Below, in pieces: positions 9,067 through 17,538 of a stretch of DNA of 64,000 nucleotides. Source of the DNA: Acidovorax sp. CCYZU-2555. GTDB taxonomy: Bacteria > Pseudomonadota > Gammaproteobacteria > Burkholderiales > Burkholderiaceae_C. The notes under the pieces are model-generated. The model saw only the letters and a list, made by a program, of their open reading frames with translations, did no database searches and was not told where the DNA came from. The translations under genes and the position numbers were made by a program. The stretch lies in the NCBI RefSeq assembly GCF_018413525.1, contig NZ_JAHCDD010000021.1:1-64000 (forward strand), given 5' to 3'. Position 1 is the first letter of the stretch. Every line of letters starts with the position of its first letter.

Positions 9067-9087
9067 ACTAATGACTCAACGGTTAGT
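9067..9087. promoter_or_regulatory. Inverted repeat in the RND/hpnC divergent promoter region
   Basis: ACTAA and TTAGT face each other across 11 bases. The site lies between the divergent RND operon and hpnC, where a TetR-type repressor of the pump could bind. No regulator gene is adjacent, so this is a weak inference. Confidence 0.35.
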
Positions 9088-9130
9088 AATTATCGAAAGC
9101 CGCGCGCACTTGTCAAGCGACAATGAAGGC

Positions 9131-10006
9131 GTGAAACCTGCCGCCCAGCCATCCTCCCCCGCTCCGACTCTCGCTGCCCCTGTCACGCACTACGAGAATT
9201 TCCCCGTGGCCTCGCTGCTGTGCCCGCCGCACCTGCGCCAGCCCATCGCGGCCATCTACGGTTTTGCGCGCACCGCCGACGACATCGCCGATGAAGGCGA
9301 TGCGACGCCGGCCGAACGCCTGGCCGAACTCGATGCCTACCGCGACGAACTGCTGGCCATTGCCGCGGGCCAGGCGCCAGGCGCGCGCTGGGCCACGGTG
9401 TTCGGGCCGCTGCAACACGCGATACGCCAGCACGGCCTGCCCGTGCCGCTGCTCGCCGATCTGCTCAGCGCCTTTTCCCAGGACATCCACAAGACCGCGG
9501 CCGGCGCCACCTATGCCGACCGCGCCGAACTGCTCGACTATTGCCGGCGCTCGGCCAACCCCGTGGGCCGGCTGCTGCTGCACCTTTACGGCGTGCACGA
9601 TGAAACGGCATTGGCGCAAAGCGATGCGATCTGCAGCGCGCTGCAGCTGATCAACTTCTGGCAGGACCTGAGCGTGGACATTCCGCGCGGCCGCCATTAC
9701 CTCAGCGACGCCGATTGCGTGCGCCATGGCGTGGGCCGCGCCGAACTCGCCGCGCTGGCCAGCACGCCCGCCAACCGCCAACTGGTTGTCGACAACGCGC
9801 GCTGGGCGCGTGAGTGCATGCTCCAGGGCCTGCCGCTGGTGCACCGCCTGCCCGGGCGCGCGGGCTGGGAGCTGCGCCTGGTGGTGCAAGGCGGGCTGCG
9901 CATTCTCGACAAGGTCGATGCGTTGCAAGGCGCGAGCCTGCACACCCGGCCCAAGCTGGGCAAGGCCGACTGGCTGCGCATGCTGGGGCGCTGCCTGCGC
10001 ATGTAG
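9131..10006 (+). CDS. hpnC: Hydroxysqualene/presqualene synthase HpnC
   Basis: Member of the squalene/phytoene synthase fold used in the three-enzyme HpnCDE route to squalene. The first Asp-rich motif ARTADDIADE is near residue 47 and the second, NFWQDLSVDIPRGRHYL, near 180. Both bind diphosphate through Mg2+. I choose GTG at 9131, preceded by GAAGG, giving 291 residues. The ATG at 9071 adds 20 residues unlike the family and would begin inside the inverted repeat. In the known pathway HpnC hydrolyses presqualene diphosphate to hydroxysqualene. An RNA helicase gene separates it from hpnD and hpnE. Confidence 0.9.
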   Translation: MKPAAQPSSPAPTLAAPVTHYENFPVASLLCPPHLRQPIAAIYGFARTADDIADEGDATPAERLAELDAYRDELLAIAAGQAPGARWATVFGPLQHAIRQHGLPVPLLADLLSAFSQDIHKTAAGATYADRAELLDYCRRSANPVGRLLLHLYGVHDETALAQSDAICSALQLINFWQDLSVDIPRGRHYLSDADCVRHGVGRAELAALASTPANRQLVVDNARWARECMLQGLPLVHRLPGRAGWELRLVVQGGLRILDKVDALQGASLHTRPKLGKADWLRMLGRCLRM

Positions 10007-10145
10007 CACCCGCGCGCAAAGGCCCTGGGCCGGGGCGTTTTGGCGTGGCTGGCGCACAATCCCCCTATTACAGGCGCTGGCCTGCGCCTGCGTGCGTCCG
10101 GCCTTTGCGCCCGGCTCTTGCGCCCACCACTTTCTTTGCCAATAC

Positions 10146-11429
10146 ATGCCTTTTTCTTCCCTCGGCCTTTCCCCGGCCCTCGCCCGCGCCGCCAGTGAAC
10201 TGGGGTTTGACCAACCCACGCCCATCCAGTCGCAGGCCATTCCCGCCATCGTGCAAGGCCGCGATGTCTGGGCTTCGGCGCGCACCGGCTCGGGCAAGAC
10301 CGCGGCGTTCGCGCTGCCCGCGCTGCTGCAGCACCAGAACCTGACGCTGGCCCAGCCCACCGGAGGCGCGCGCAGCGTGCACACGTTGGTCGTCGTGCCC
10401 ACGCGCGAACTCGCGGCCCAGGTCGGTGAAGTGCTGCGCAGCCTGGGGCAGAACCTGTCCCAGCCGCCGAAGATCGCCGTGGTGTTCGGCGGCGTGTCGA
10501 TCAACCCGCAGATGATGGCGCTGCGCGGCGGTGCCGACATCGTCGTGGCCACGCCCGGCCGCCTGCTGGATCTGGTCGAGCAGCGCGCGCTGCGCCTGTC
10601 GCAGGTGCAGCTGCTGGTGCTCGATGAGGCCGACCGCCTGCTCGACCTGGGCTTTGCCGACGAACTGCAGCGCACGCTGGCCCTTCTGCCCAAGCAGCGC
10701 CAGACGCTGTTCTTTTCCGCCACGTTCCCGCAAGAAGTGCAGGCGCTGGCGCAAAGCCTGCTGCGCGATCCGCTGCGCGTGGACATCGCCACCGACGCCA
10801 GCGAAAGCCAGGCCATCATCGAGCAGCGCGCCATCGCCGTCGACACCAGCCGGCGCACGCAACTGCTGCGCCAGATGCTCAAGGACCCGGCCTGGACGCG
10901 CGTGCTGGTGTTCGTCGCCACCAAGCACACGGCCAACATCGTGGCCGAAAAGCTCTACAAGAACGGCGTCTTCGCCACGCCTTTCCATGGCGAGCTGAGC
11001 CAGGGCGCGCGCCAGCAGGTGCTCGAGGAATTCAAGGCCGAGCGCTGGCAGGTGGTCGTGACCACCGACCTCGCGGCGCGCGGCATCGACATCGCCCAGC
11101 TGCCGGTCGTGGTGAACTACGACCTGCCGCGTTCGGCCGTCGACTACGTGCACCGCATAGGCCGCACGGGCCGCGCGGGCGAAAGCGGCCTGGCCGTGAG
11201 CTTTGTCACGCCGGCCAGCGATGCCCATTGGCAGCTGATCGAAAAACGCCAGCACCTGGCGCTGCCGCGTGAAATCGTCGAAGGCTTCGAGCCCGTCGAG
11301 GAAATCCCCGCTCCCGTGGCGGGCGCGACCGATGGCAATGGCGGAATCAAGGGCAAGCGCCCGAGCAAGAAGGACAAGCTGCGCGCCGCGGCGCAGGCAT
11401 CGGCTGACGGACAGCACGACGAGTCTTGA
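10146..11429 (+). CDS. rhlE: DEAD-box ATP-dependent RNA helicase, RhlE type
   Basis: A 427-residue RNA helicase with all core motifs: Q motif FDQPTPIQSQAIP near residue 21, Walker A ARTGSGKTAAF near 44, DEAD in VLDEADRLLDLGF near 158, SATFPQ, and HRIGRTGRAGESG near the end of the second RecA domain. A basic tail (KGKRPSKKDKLRAAAQ) follows, as in RhlE proteins acting on rRNA or degradosome RNA. I start at MPFSSLGLSPALARAA because the upstream frame is hpnC in another phase. The stop codon falls inside a REP-like repeat. It sits between hpnC and hpnD with no pathway reason. Confidence 0.93.
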   Translation: MPFSSLGLSPALARAASELGFDQPTPIQSQAIPAIVQGRDVWASARTGSGKTAAFALPALLQHQNLTLAQPTGGARSVHTLVVVPTRELAAQVGEVLRSLGQNLSQPPKIAVVFGGVSINPQMMALRGGADIVVATPGRLLDLVEQRALRLSQVQLLVLDEADRLLDLGFADELQRTLALLPKQRQTLFFSATFPQEVQALAQSLLRDPLRVDIATDASESQAIIEQRAIAVDTSRRTQLLRQMLKDPAWTRVLVFVATKHTANIVAEKLYKNGVFATPFHGELSQGARQQVLEEFKAERWQVVVTTDLAARGIDIAQLPVVVNYDLPRSAVDYVHRIGRTGRAGESGLAVSFVTPASDAHWQLIEKRQHLALPREIVEGFEPVEEIPAPVAGATDGNGGIKGKRPSKKDKLRAAAQASADGQHDES

Positions 11430-11442
11430 GCCTGTCGACGGC
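11423..11442. repeat. REP-like repeat, degenerate copy
   Basis: CTTGAGCCTGTCGACGG resembles the dispersed motif also found at 29986-30012 and 34677-34704 (core TGAGCTTGTCGAAGG). Here it supplies the TGA stop of the helicase gene. Confidence 0.5.
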
Positions 11443-11517
11443 CCCGCACGCCAAAGCCCCATCGAAGGGCCTCCACGCCAAAGACCCATCCGGGATCATG
11501 GGAGAATCAGCGCCAAT

Positions 11518-12357
11518 ATGAATCCGGCCCAGTACGTCCAAGAAAAAGCTGCCGCTTCGGGCAGCAGCTTTTATTACGCCTTTCTTTTCCTGCCCCAGCA
11601 GCGGCGCGCGGCCATCACCGCGTTCTATGCGTTCTGCCGGGAGATCGATGATGTCGTGGACGAAGTCAGCGACCCCGGCGTGGCCGCGACCAAGCTCGCC
11701 TGGTGGCGCGGCGAAGTCGCCAAGTCCTATGCGGGCGAGCCTTCGCACCCCGTGATGCAGGCGCTGATGCCCTGCAGCGCCGAATACGGCATCACGCAGG
11801 CACAGCTGCTGGCCGTGATCGACGGCTGCCAGATGGACCTGGACCAGACACGCTACCTCGACTATGTGGGCCTGCAGCGCTACTGCCATCTGGTGGCTGG
11901 CGTGGTCGGCGAAGTCGCGGCGCGCATCTTCGGCCAGACCGACGAGGCAACGACCGCCTACGCGCACAAGCTGGGCCAGGCCCTGCAGCTGACCAACATC
12001 ATTCGCGACGTGGGTGAAGACGCGCTGCGCGGGCGCATCTACCTGCCGGTGAGCGAGCTGCAGCAGTTCGACGTCAAGGCCCACGAAATTCTCAAGCGCC
12101 AGTATTCGGAGCGCTTCACGGCGCTGATGCGCTTTCAGGCCGAACGCGCCCACCGCCTTTACGACGAAGCGCTGGCGATGCTGCCCGAAGCCGACCGGCG
12201 CACGCAAAAGCCCGGCCTGATGATGGCCAGCATCTACCGCACGCTGCTGCGCGAGATCGAGCACGAAGACTTCAAGGTGCTGCACCAGCGCATCAAGCTC
12301 ACGCCGCTGCGCAAGCTCTGGCTCGCGTGGAAGATGCAGGCCCTGGGGCGGATGTGA
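11518..12357 (+). CDS. hpnD: Presqualene diphosphate synthase HpnD
   Basis: A 279-residue squalene/phytoene synthase family enzyme that condenses two farnesyl diphosphates to presqualene diphosphate in the HpnCDE pathway. The Asp-rich motifs are FCREIDDVVDEV near residue 42 and NIIRDVGEDALRGRIYLP near 161. The start at MNPAQYVQEKAAASG follows a GGGAGAATCAG leader and removes a long non-homologous extension. It overlaps hpnE at its stop, so the two are translationally coupled. No squalene-hopene cyclase gene is visible, so the end product (squalene, hopanoid or other) cannot be told here. Confidence 0.95.
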   Translation: MNPAQYVQEKAAASGSSFYYAFLFLPQQRRAAITAFYAFCREIDDVVDEVSDPGVAATKLAWWRGEVAKSYAGEPSHPVMQALMPCSAEYGITQAQLLAVIDGCQMDLDQTRYLDYVGLQRYCHLVAGVVGEVAARIFGQTDEATTAYAHKLGQALQLTNIIRDVGEDALRGRIYLPVSELQQFDVKAHEILKRQYSERFTALMRFQAERAHRLYDEALAMLPEADRRTQKPGLMMASIYRTLLREIEHEDFKVLHQRIKLTPLRKLWLAWKMQALGRM

Positions 12358-13640
12358 GCGCGCGCGTCGCCGTCATCGGCGGCGGCTGGGCGGGCATGGC
12401 CGCGGCGGTGACGCTGGCCCAGGCGGGCCGCCAGGTCACGGTCTTCGAGTCCGCGCGCCAATGGGGCGGACGCGCGCGCGCACTCACGCTGGCCACGCCC
12501 GAAGGGCCGCTGACGCTCGACAACGGCCAACATATCCTGATCGGCGCCTACAGCGACTGCCTGGCGCTGATGCGCACTGTCGGCGTGACGGAGAACGCAG
12601 CACTGCGCCGCCTGCCGATGACGCTGCGCTACGCCGACGGCACGGGCCTGGCGTTTCCCGACTGGGCGCCGCCCTTCGATGCGCTGGCCGGCATTCTCGG
12701 CGCGCGCGGCTGGCGCTGGCGCGACCGGCTGGCGCTGCTGGCCTGGGCCACGCGCTGGCGGCTGCGCGGCTTTCGCTGCGCTGAGCATGCCAGCGTCGCC
12801 GATCTGTGCGCGTCGCTGCCCGACAAATTGATGGCCGAGTTCATCGAGCCGCTGTGCATTTCCGCGCTCAACACGCCGCCCAAGCAATCGAGCGGCGCGG
12901 TGTTCCTGCGCGTGCTGCGCGACGCGCTGTTCAGCGGCCGCGGCGGCTCGCATTTCCTGCTGCCCACCTGCGATCTGGGCCAGCTGTTTCCCACTACTGC
13001 CGCGGCCTGGCTGCAGGCGCGCGGCCATGACCTGCGCCTGGGCGCGCGCGTCGAAGCGCTGCAGGCCGACGGCAAGGCGTGGTGCGTCGATGGCGAACAT
13101 TTCGATGCCGTTCTGCTGGCCACGCCCAACAGCGAAGCCGCGCGCCTCGCGGGCCAGACGCACAGCCTCAGCGACTGGTCGGCCAGCGCCGCCGGGCTCG
13201 CGCACACCGCGATCGCCACGGTCTATGCGCGCACCGCCCGGCCCGAACAGCGCCTGCCCGCCGCGCTGCCGCTGCTGGCGCTGCGCCCCGGGGCCGGCGC
13301 GCCCGCGCAGTTTGTGTTCGACCGCGGCCACCTGGGCGGACCCGCAGGGCTCATGGCCTTCGTGGTCAGCGCCAGCGAGGCCGCGCGCGCCGACACCGAA
13401 GCCCAGGTGCTGGCCCAGGCCGCGCGCGAACTGGGCTGGCACGGCATGCAGCCGCTGACCACGGTCATCGACAAGCGCGCCACGTTCGCCTGCACGCCCG
13501 GACTGCAGCGCCCGGGCCAGGCGCTCGCACCCGGCCTGCTGGCCTGCGGCGACTATGTGGACGGCCCCTACCCCGCGACGCTGGAAGGCGCGGTCAGAAG
13601 CGGGATGGCGGCGGCGCGGACGCTCGGCCTGCACGGATAG
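12354..13640 (+). CDS. hpnE: Squalene-producing FAD-dependent desaturase/oxidase HpnE
   Basis: Flavoprotein that finishes the HpnCDE route by converting hydroxysqualene to squalene. The N-terminal dinucleotide-binding motif VAVIGGGWAGMAAAVTLA is followed by the FAD-contact segment GGRARAL. The C-terminal flavin motif is GLLACGDYVDGPYPATLEGAVRSG. I prefer the GTG at 12354, which shares bases with the hpnD stop (GTGA) and gives 428 residues. A GTG at 12327 in the same frame is the alternative. Confidence 0.92.
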   Translation: MSARVAVIGGGWAGMAAAVTLAQAGRQVTVFESARQWGGRARALTLATPEGPLTLDNGQHILIGAYSDCLALMRTVGVTENAALRRLPMTLRYADGTGLAFPDWAPPFDALAGILGARGWRWRDRLALLAWATRWRLRGFRCAEHASVADLCASLPDKLMAEFIEPLCISALNTPPKQSSGAVFLRVLRDALFSGRGGSHFLLPTCDLGQLFPTTAAAWLQARGHDLRLGARVEALQADGKAWCVDGEHFDAVLLATPNSEAARLAGQTHSLSDWSASAAGLAHTAIATVYARTARPEQRLPAALPLLALRPGAGAPAQFVFDRGHLGGPAGLMAFVVSASEAARADTEAQVLAQAARELGWHGMQPLTTVIDKRATFACTPGLQRPGQALAPGLLACGDYVDGPYPATLEGAVRSGMAAARTLGLHG

Positions 13641-13661
13641 GCACGCAGACTCACTGCGCAA

Positions 13662-14480
13662 TCACGCGCGGCTTTCCATCTGATTGCCCCAGGTGCCCAC
13701 ATTGGCCGACTTGAGCAGCGGCGAGGCGTCGCCGGCCACAGCCAATTCGGCCGCAGCCTCCATCAGCGCCGGGCCGAATTCGGCCATGGCGTTCTGCGAG
13801 AGCCGCATCGACGGCCCTGCGACCACGACCACGCCGGTCGTGGGCTCGCCCGAACGGCGCACAGGCGCGGCCATGGAGCTCATGCCGGCCGCATACATGT
13901 CCTGGATCACACAGTAGCCGCGCTTGCGGTGGCCGTCGAGCAGCTTCATCAGCGCCTTGATCGAGGTGGGTGCATTCGGCCCGAACTGCTTCGGACTGCC
14001 CAGGCCCTGGCGGCTGACCAGCGCGATCGCCTGGTCTTCAGGCAGCGTCATGAGCCAGGCATGGCCCGCGGCGCTGCACGACAGCTGCAGGTCTATGCCC
14101 ATGTCGGGGTCATAGAGCAGGCCCGACTTCGCGCCCTGGGCCTTGGCGACCAGCGTCAGGCGTTCGCCGTCGACGATGGCCAGCCGGGCCAGCTCGCCCG
14201 TGGCCTGCGCCAGGCGCTGGATCACGGGCTGGGCGATGTCGATCACGCCCGACTTGCTCAGAAAGCTCAGCCCCATCGACGACAGCTTGGTGGTCAGCGC
14301 GTAGTCGCCTTTTTGCGGCATCTGGCGCACATAGCCATAGCCGATCAGCTCATGCAGGGTGCGGTGACAGCCGCTGCGCAGCTGATTGAGATCGGTAGAA
14401 ATCTTGACCAAGGCCACGCCATCCGGGTACCCCACGAGGTACTCGAGGATGGCCAACGATTTTTCCATCGCGCCGCTCAT
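13662..14480 (-). CDS. IclR-family transcriptional regulator
   Basis: A 272-residue regulator with an N-terminal winged helix (about 5-65, including ALVKISTDLNQLRSG) and an IclR effector domain (about 80-250, with MSSMAAPVRRSGEPTTGVVVV). The start MSGAMEKSLA is set by AAGGAG seven bases upstream. It is transcribed away from the TRAP receptor gene. The shared intergenic region holds two copies of a 15-base palindrome, the likely operator. By family rule it would repress or activate the divergent uptake gene in response to a small acid. The ligand is unknown. Confidence 0.93.
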   Translation of the reverse strand: MSGAMEKSLAILEYLVGYPDGVALVKISTDLNQLRSGCHRTLHELIGYGYVRQMPQKGDYALTTKLSSMGLSFLSKSGVIDIAQPVIQRLAQATGELARLAIVDGERLTLVAKAQGAKSGLLYDPDMGIDLQLSCSAAGHAWLMTLPEDQAIALVSRQGLGSPKQFGPNAPTSIKALMKLLDGHRKRGYCVIQDMYAAGMSSMAAPVRRSGEPTTGVVVVAGPSMRLSQNAMAEFGPALMEAAAELAVAGDASPLLKSANVGTWGNQMESRA

Positions 14481-14521
14481 TTCACTTCTCCTTGGCAACA
14501 AAAGTTGCGCCCATCATAACC

Positions 14522-14554
14522 GTTCAAAATTTGAACGATGTTGAAAATTTGAAC
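14522..14554. promoter_or_regulatory. Tandem palindromic operator (IclR candidate)
   Basis: GTTCAAAATTTGAAC at 14522-14536 is a palindrome around a single central base. GTTGAAAATTTGAAC at 14540-14554 differs by one base. The start-to-start distance is 18 bases, so the copies are offset by somewhat under two helical turns. They lie between the iclR-type gene and the TRAP receptor gene. Confidence 0.75.
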
Positions 14555-14633
14555 GTCATTCAACTTTATGGATATGATGGCTTCGAATTCACTGCGCCCC
14601 CCTTTCTCATCACTACAACGCAAAGGCAGAGAC

Positions 14634-15662
14634 ATGAAGACCACCCCCTCCCTGATTCGCCGTGCCATCGTCGGTGCCGCCGGTGCCTTGCTGCTGGCGC
14701 AAGCGCCTGCGGCCATGGCGCAGGACGTGAAGGAGCGCAATCTCAAATTCGCGTTCAGCCTGGCCAAGGACCACCCGCTGGGCCAGGGCGCGCAGAAGTT
14801 CTCCGACCTGGTCGCGCAAAAGAGCGGCGGCAAGATCAAGATCTCGATCTATGCCAATGCAGTGCTGGGCGGCGATCCGCAGAACCTGTCGGCGGTGCGC
14901 GGCGGCACGCTGGACTTCACGTCGATGGCCACCGGCCTGCTCGCGGGCATGGACAAGCAGTTCATGGTGTTCGACTTCCCCTTCCTGTTCAACAACGCGC
15001 AGGAAGCCTATGCGCTGTCGGACGGCCCGGTGGGCACGCAGCTGCTCGACGGCCTGTCGAAGTTCGGTCTGGTGGGCCTGGGCATCTGGGACCTGGGCTT
15101 TCGCAACATGACCAACAGCAAGCGCCCCATCGCCAAGGTCGAAGACCTGCAAGGCCTCAAGGTGCGCGTGATCGCCGCGCCCCTCTACCTCGACATGTTC
15201 AACACGCTGGGCGCCAACCCCGTGCCCATGACCTTCGGCGAAGTCTATGGCGCGCTCGAGTCCAAGGCCATCGACGGCCAGGACAACCCCGTGGGCGTGA
15301 TCGAGTCGGCGAAGTTCGCCGAAGTGCAGAAGTATCTGTCGCTGACGCGGCACATCTACACCGGCATGCCGCTGCTGATGAGCAAGAAGACCTGGGACAG
15401 CATGTCGGCCACCGAGCGCAGGATCATCACCGAGGCCGCGAACGAAGCCAAGATTGAGGAGCGCAGGATCTCGCAGATCAAGGAGGCCGAGGCCATCGAC
15501 GGACTGAAAAAGTCCATGCAGGTCAACGAAGTCAGCGCCGCGGAAGTCGCGCGCCTGCGCCAGAAAGTGCAGCCCGTGGTCGACAAGTTCAGCAAGGAAG
15601 TCGGCGATGCGGTGATGCAGCAGGTGAACACAGAGCTGTCGCGCCTGCGCGCCGCGAAGTGA
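14634..15662 (+). CDS. TRAP transporter substrate-binding protein (DctP family)
   Basis: A 342-residue periplasmic receptor with a signal peptide ending AAMAQD near residue 30. The DctP fold is recognised by LGQGAQKFSDLVAQKSGGKI, FDFPFLFNN and the ligand-arginine strand LKVRVIAAPLY. TRAP receptors capture carboxylates for a DctQM membrane pair, but no dctQ or dctM gene lies nearby, so it is an orphan or serves permeases elsewhere. The start MKTTPSLIRR is chosen for the signal peptide. An EthD-like gene follows 24 bases later, probably in the same transcript under IclR control. Confidence 0.93.
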   Translation: MKTTPSLIRRAIVGAAGALLLAQAPAAMAQDVKERNLKFAFSLAKDHPLGQGAQKFSDLVAQKSGGKIKISIYANAVLGGDPQNLSAVRGGTLDFTSMATGLLAGMDKQFMVFDFPFLFNNAQEAYALSDGPVGTQLLDGLSKFGLVGLGIWDLGFRNMTNSKRPIAKVEDLQGLKVRVIAAPLYLDMFNTLGANPVPMTFGEVYGALESKAIDGQDNPVGVIESAKFAEVQKYLSLTRHIYTGMPLLMSKKTWDSMSATERRIITEAANEAKIEERRISQIKEAEAIDGLKKSMQVNEVSAAEVARLRQKVQPVVDKFSKEVGDAVMQQVNTELSRLRAAK

Positions 15663-15686
15663 CGCGCCCGTAACGGAAAGACCATC

Positions 15687-16373
15687 ATGGCTCTACTTGG
15701 CAAGGCCGCGATCGCGATGTGGTGGGACATGGCCGCAGACTGGCGCGCGGAGTTCGAAGACTGGCATTCGCACGAGCATTTTCTGGAACGCATGGGCATA
15801 CCGGGGTTCAGGCGCGGCTCGCGCTGGGCCGATGCCGACGGTGGCGAAGGCTTCTTCATCCTGTACGAACTGGAGCGCTACGCCACGCTGGTGTCCGAAG
15901 GCTATCTGAGCCGCCTCAATCAGCCCACACCCTGGTCGTCGCGGCTCATGCCCGAGCACAGGAACATGGTGCGCAGCCAATGCCATGTGCTCGAAAGCGC
16001 GGGCAGCGCCATGGGCCGATATCTGCTGACCGTGCGCTGCTCGCCGGCCAGCGGCGGCGCGCAGGCGCTGCGCGACTATCTGCGGCTTCAGGCCGAAGGC
16101 TTTGCGCTGCGCCCCGGCACCACGGGCGCGCATCTGCTGCAGACCCAGACGCCCGATATCGCGGCCACCACGGAGCAGAAAATCCGCGGCGGCGACCAGG
16201 CCGCCGACTGGATCTATCTGGTCTGCGGTTACGACCAGCGCGCGCTCGAAGCCAGCCTGGCCAGCGTGCTCGCGCCCGCGGCGCTCCAGGCCCATGGCGC
16301 CGAAGCCGCGCCGTTCGCGCGCATCTTCACGCTGTGCCATTCGGCGGAAAGCGCGGGCCCGCTCTCGGCTTAG
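15687..16373 (+). CDS. EthD-like dimeric alpha/beta-barrel protein, paralogue A
   Basis: A 228-residue soluble protein without signal peptide. The N-terminal block EFEDWHSHEHFLERMGIPG matches the EthD-type/ferredoxin-like barrel pattern seen in small monooxygenase-like and isomerase-like proteins. The same block recurs in the gene at 17539-18192 (EYNDWHAREHVPERLTVPG), so the two are paralogues. It follows the TRAP receptor gene closely and its stop overlaps the porin stop by four bases, convergent. The biochemical role is unknown; conserved His and Glu residues in DWH..EH could be catalytic. Confidence 0.8.
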   Translation: MALLGKAAIAMWWDMAADWRAEFEDWHSHEHFLERMGIPGFRRGSRWADADGGEGFFILYELERYATLVSEGYLSRLNQPTPWSSRLMPEHRNMVRSQCHVLESAGSAMGRYLLTVRCSPASGGAQALRDYLRLQAEGFALRPGTTGAHLLQTQTPDIAATTEQKIRGGDQAADWIYLVCGYDQRALEASLASVLAPAALQAHGAEAAPFARIFTLCHSAESAGPLSA

Positions 16374-17389
16374 AAGCTGTGCGACACGCCCGCGATCGCC
16401 TGCGCCACGCGATTGCCCGCGGCCACGGCCGGGCCCGCATTGCTCGCGCTGTTGACGGTGAAACCCGCGTTCCTGTCGTTGCGGATGATGCTGTAGCCCG
16501 TATAGAGCCGCGTGCGCTTGCTCAGCACGTAGTCGTAGCGCAGGCTCAGCGAACTGCCGCCGGTGTCGGCGCGCGCCTTGCCTTTGGCTTCGCCATAGGC
16601 CAGCCACAGCACGTTGGTGCCCAGCGGCACGGCGGCGGAAATTTCATAGGCGTTGCGCGCCAGCGAAGTTGCGTTGGGCAGGTCGTCGCGCAGCGTGTAG
16701 TAGGCCAGCGAAGTGCTGACCGGCCCGAAATCGTAGCTGCCGCCCAGGGTGGTGTAGCGCTCGGTGTTGGCCGCCGTCTTGTGGCGCTGCATGAAACTCG
16801 CGCCTATTTTCAGCTTGCCGTTGCGGTAGTCGAACGAGGGATTGACGACATTGCCAGTCGAGTCGGCCTGCTCGCCAAACGCCTTCATCAGCTTGAAGCT
16901 CAGGCCCGCGAAGTCGGGCGACTCGTAGCGCAGCGAGTTGTCCAGGCGCAGCACCGTGCCGTCGCGAAAGTAGTTGAGCGCATGACCCCAGATCAGCCCG
17001 CCTTCGGTATAGGCCGACAGCGTGGTGTGCAGCACCGAATAGTGGCGGCCCATGGTCAGCCGGCCGAAGCGGGGATTGCTGAAGCCGACGAACGCCTGGC
17101 GCCCGAAGCCCAGGCCGCCCTGGCCCAGCGCGCCCGTGTCGTTGTTGAGCCCCATCTCCAGCGTGTACAGCGCCTGGGTGCCGCCGCCCAGGTCTTCATT
17201 GCCGCGAAAGCCCACGCGCGAGCCCAGGATGATGCCGCTGTCCATCGAGGTGGTGCGCGTCGCGCCTATGCGCGTGCTCACCACACCGGTATCGACGACG
17301 CCGAACAACGTGGGCCCGGACTGCGCCTGCGCGCCCAGGGCCGCGCCCAGCAGCAGGGAAAAAGCACCGACTTGACGAATTTTTTGCAT
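16370..17389 (-). CDS. Gram-negative porin
   Basis: A 339-residue outer-membrane trimeric porin of the Omp32/OpcP type common in Burkholderiales. The signal peptide ends GAQAQSGPTLFGVVDTG, and mature strand 1 starts at LFGVVDTG. Typical stretches are GSRVGFRGNEDLGGG near residue 55 and GRLTMGRHYSVLHTT. The C terminus GVSHSF ends in Phe, as needed for barrel assembly. AAGAGA precedes the ATG. Placed between two EthD-like genes, it may serve entry of the same substrate, which is inference. Confidence 0.95.
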   Translation of the reverse strand: MQKIRQVGAFSLLLGAALGAQAQSGPTLFGVVDTGVVSTRIGATRTTSMDSGIILGSRVGFRGNEDLGGGTQALYTLEMGLNNDTGALGQGGLGFGRQAFVGFSNPRFGRLTMGRHYSVLHTTLSAYTEGGLIWGHALNYFRDGTVLRLDNSLRYESPDFAGLSFKLMKAFGEQADSTGNVVNPSFDYRNGKLKIGASFMQRHKTAANTERYTTLGGSYDFGPVSTSLAYYTLRDDLPNATSLARNAYEISAAVPLGTNVLWLAYGEAKGKARADTGGSSLSLRYDYVLSKRTRLYTGYSIIRNDRNAGFTVNSASNAGPAVAAGNRVAQAIAGVSHSF

Positions 17390-17538
17390 GGTTGTCTCTT
17401 TAGTAAGTTATCAAGAAAGGGCCCGCGCCAACCCGGCGGGAACGGGGAAATCAATGCGTGGGCGCGCAGCCGCGCACGGCAAAGCCGGGCGCCTGCGGCG
17501 GCGCCATGAAAGTCAGCGGGAAATGGGTCGCCCGGCGC

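Noticed and set aside
9071-9130. Upstream ATG as the hpnC start
   Set aside because: The extra 20 residues do not fit HpnC and the start would fall in the inverted repeat of the divergent promoter.
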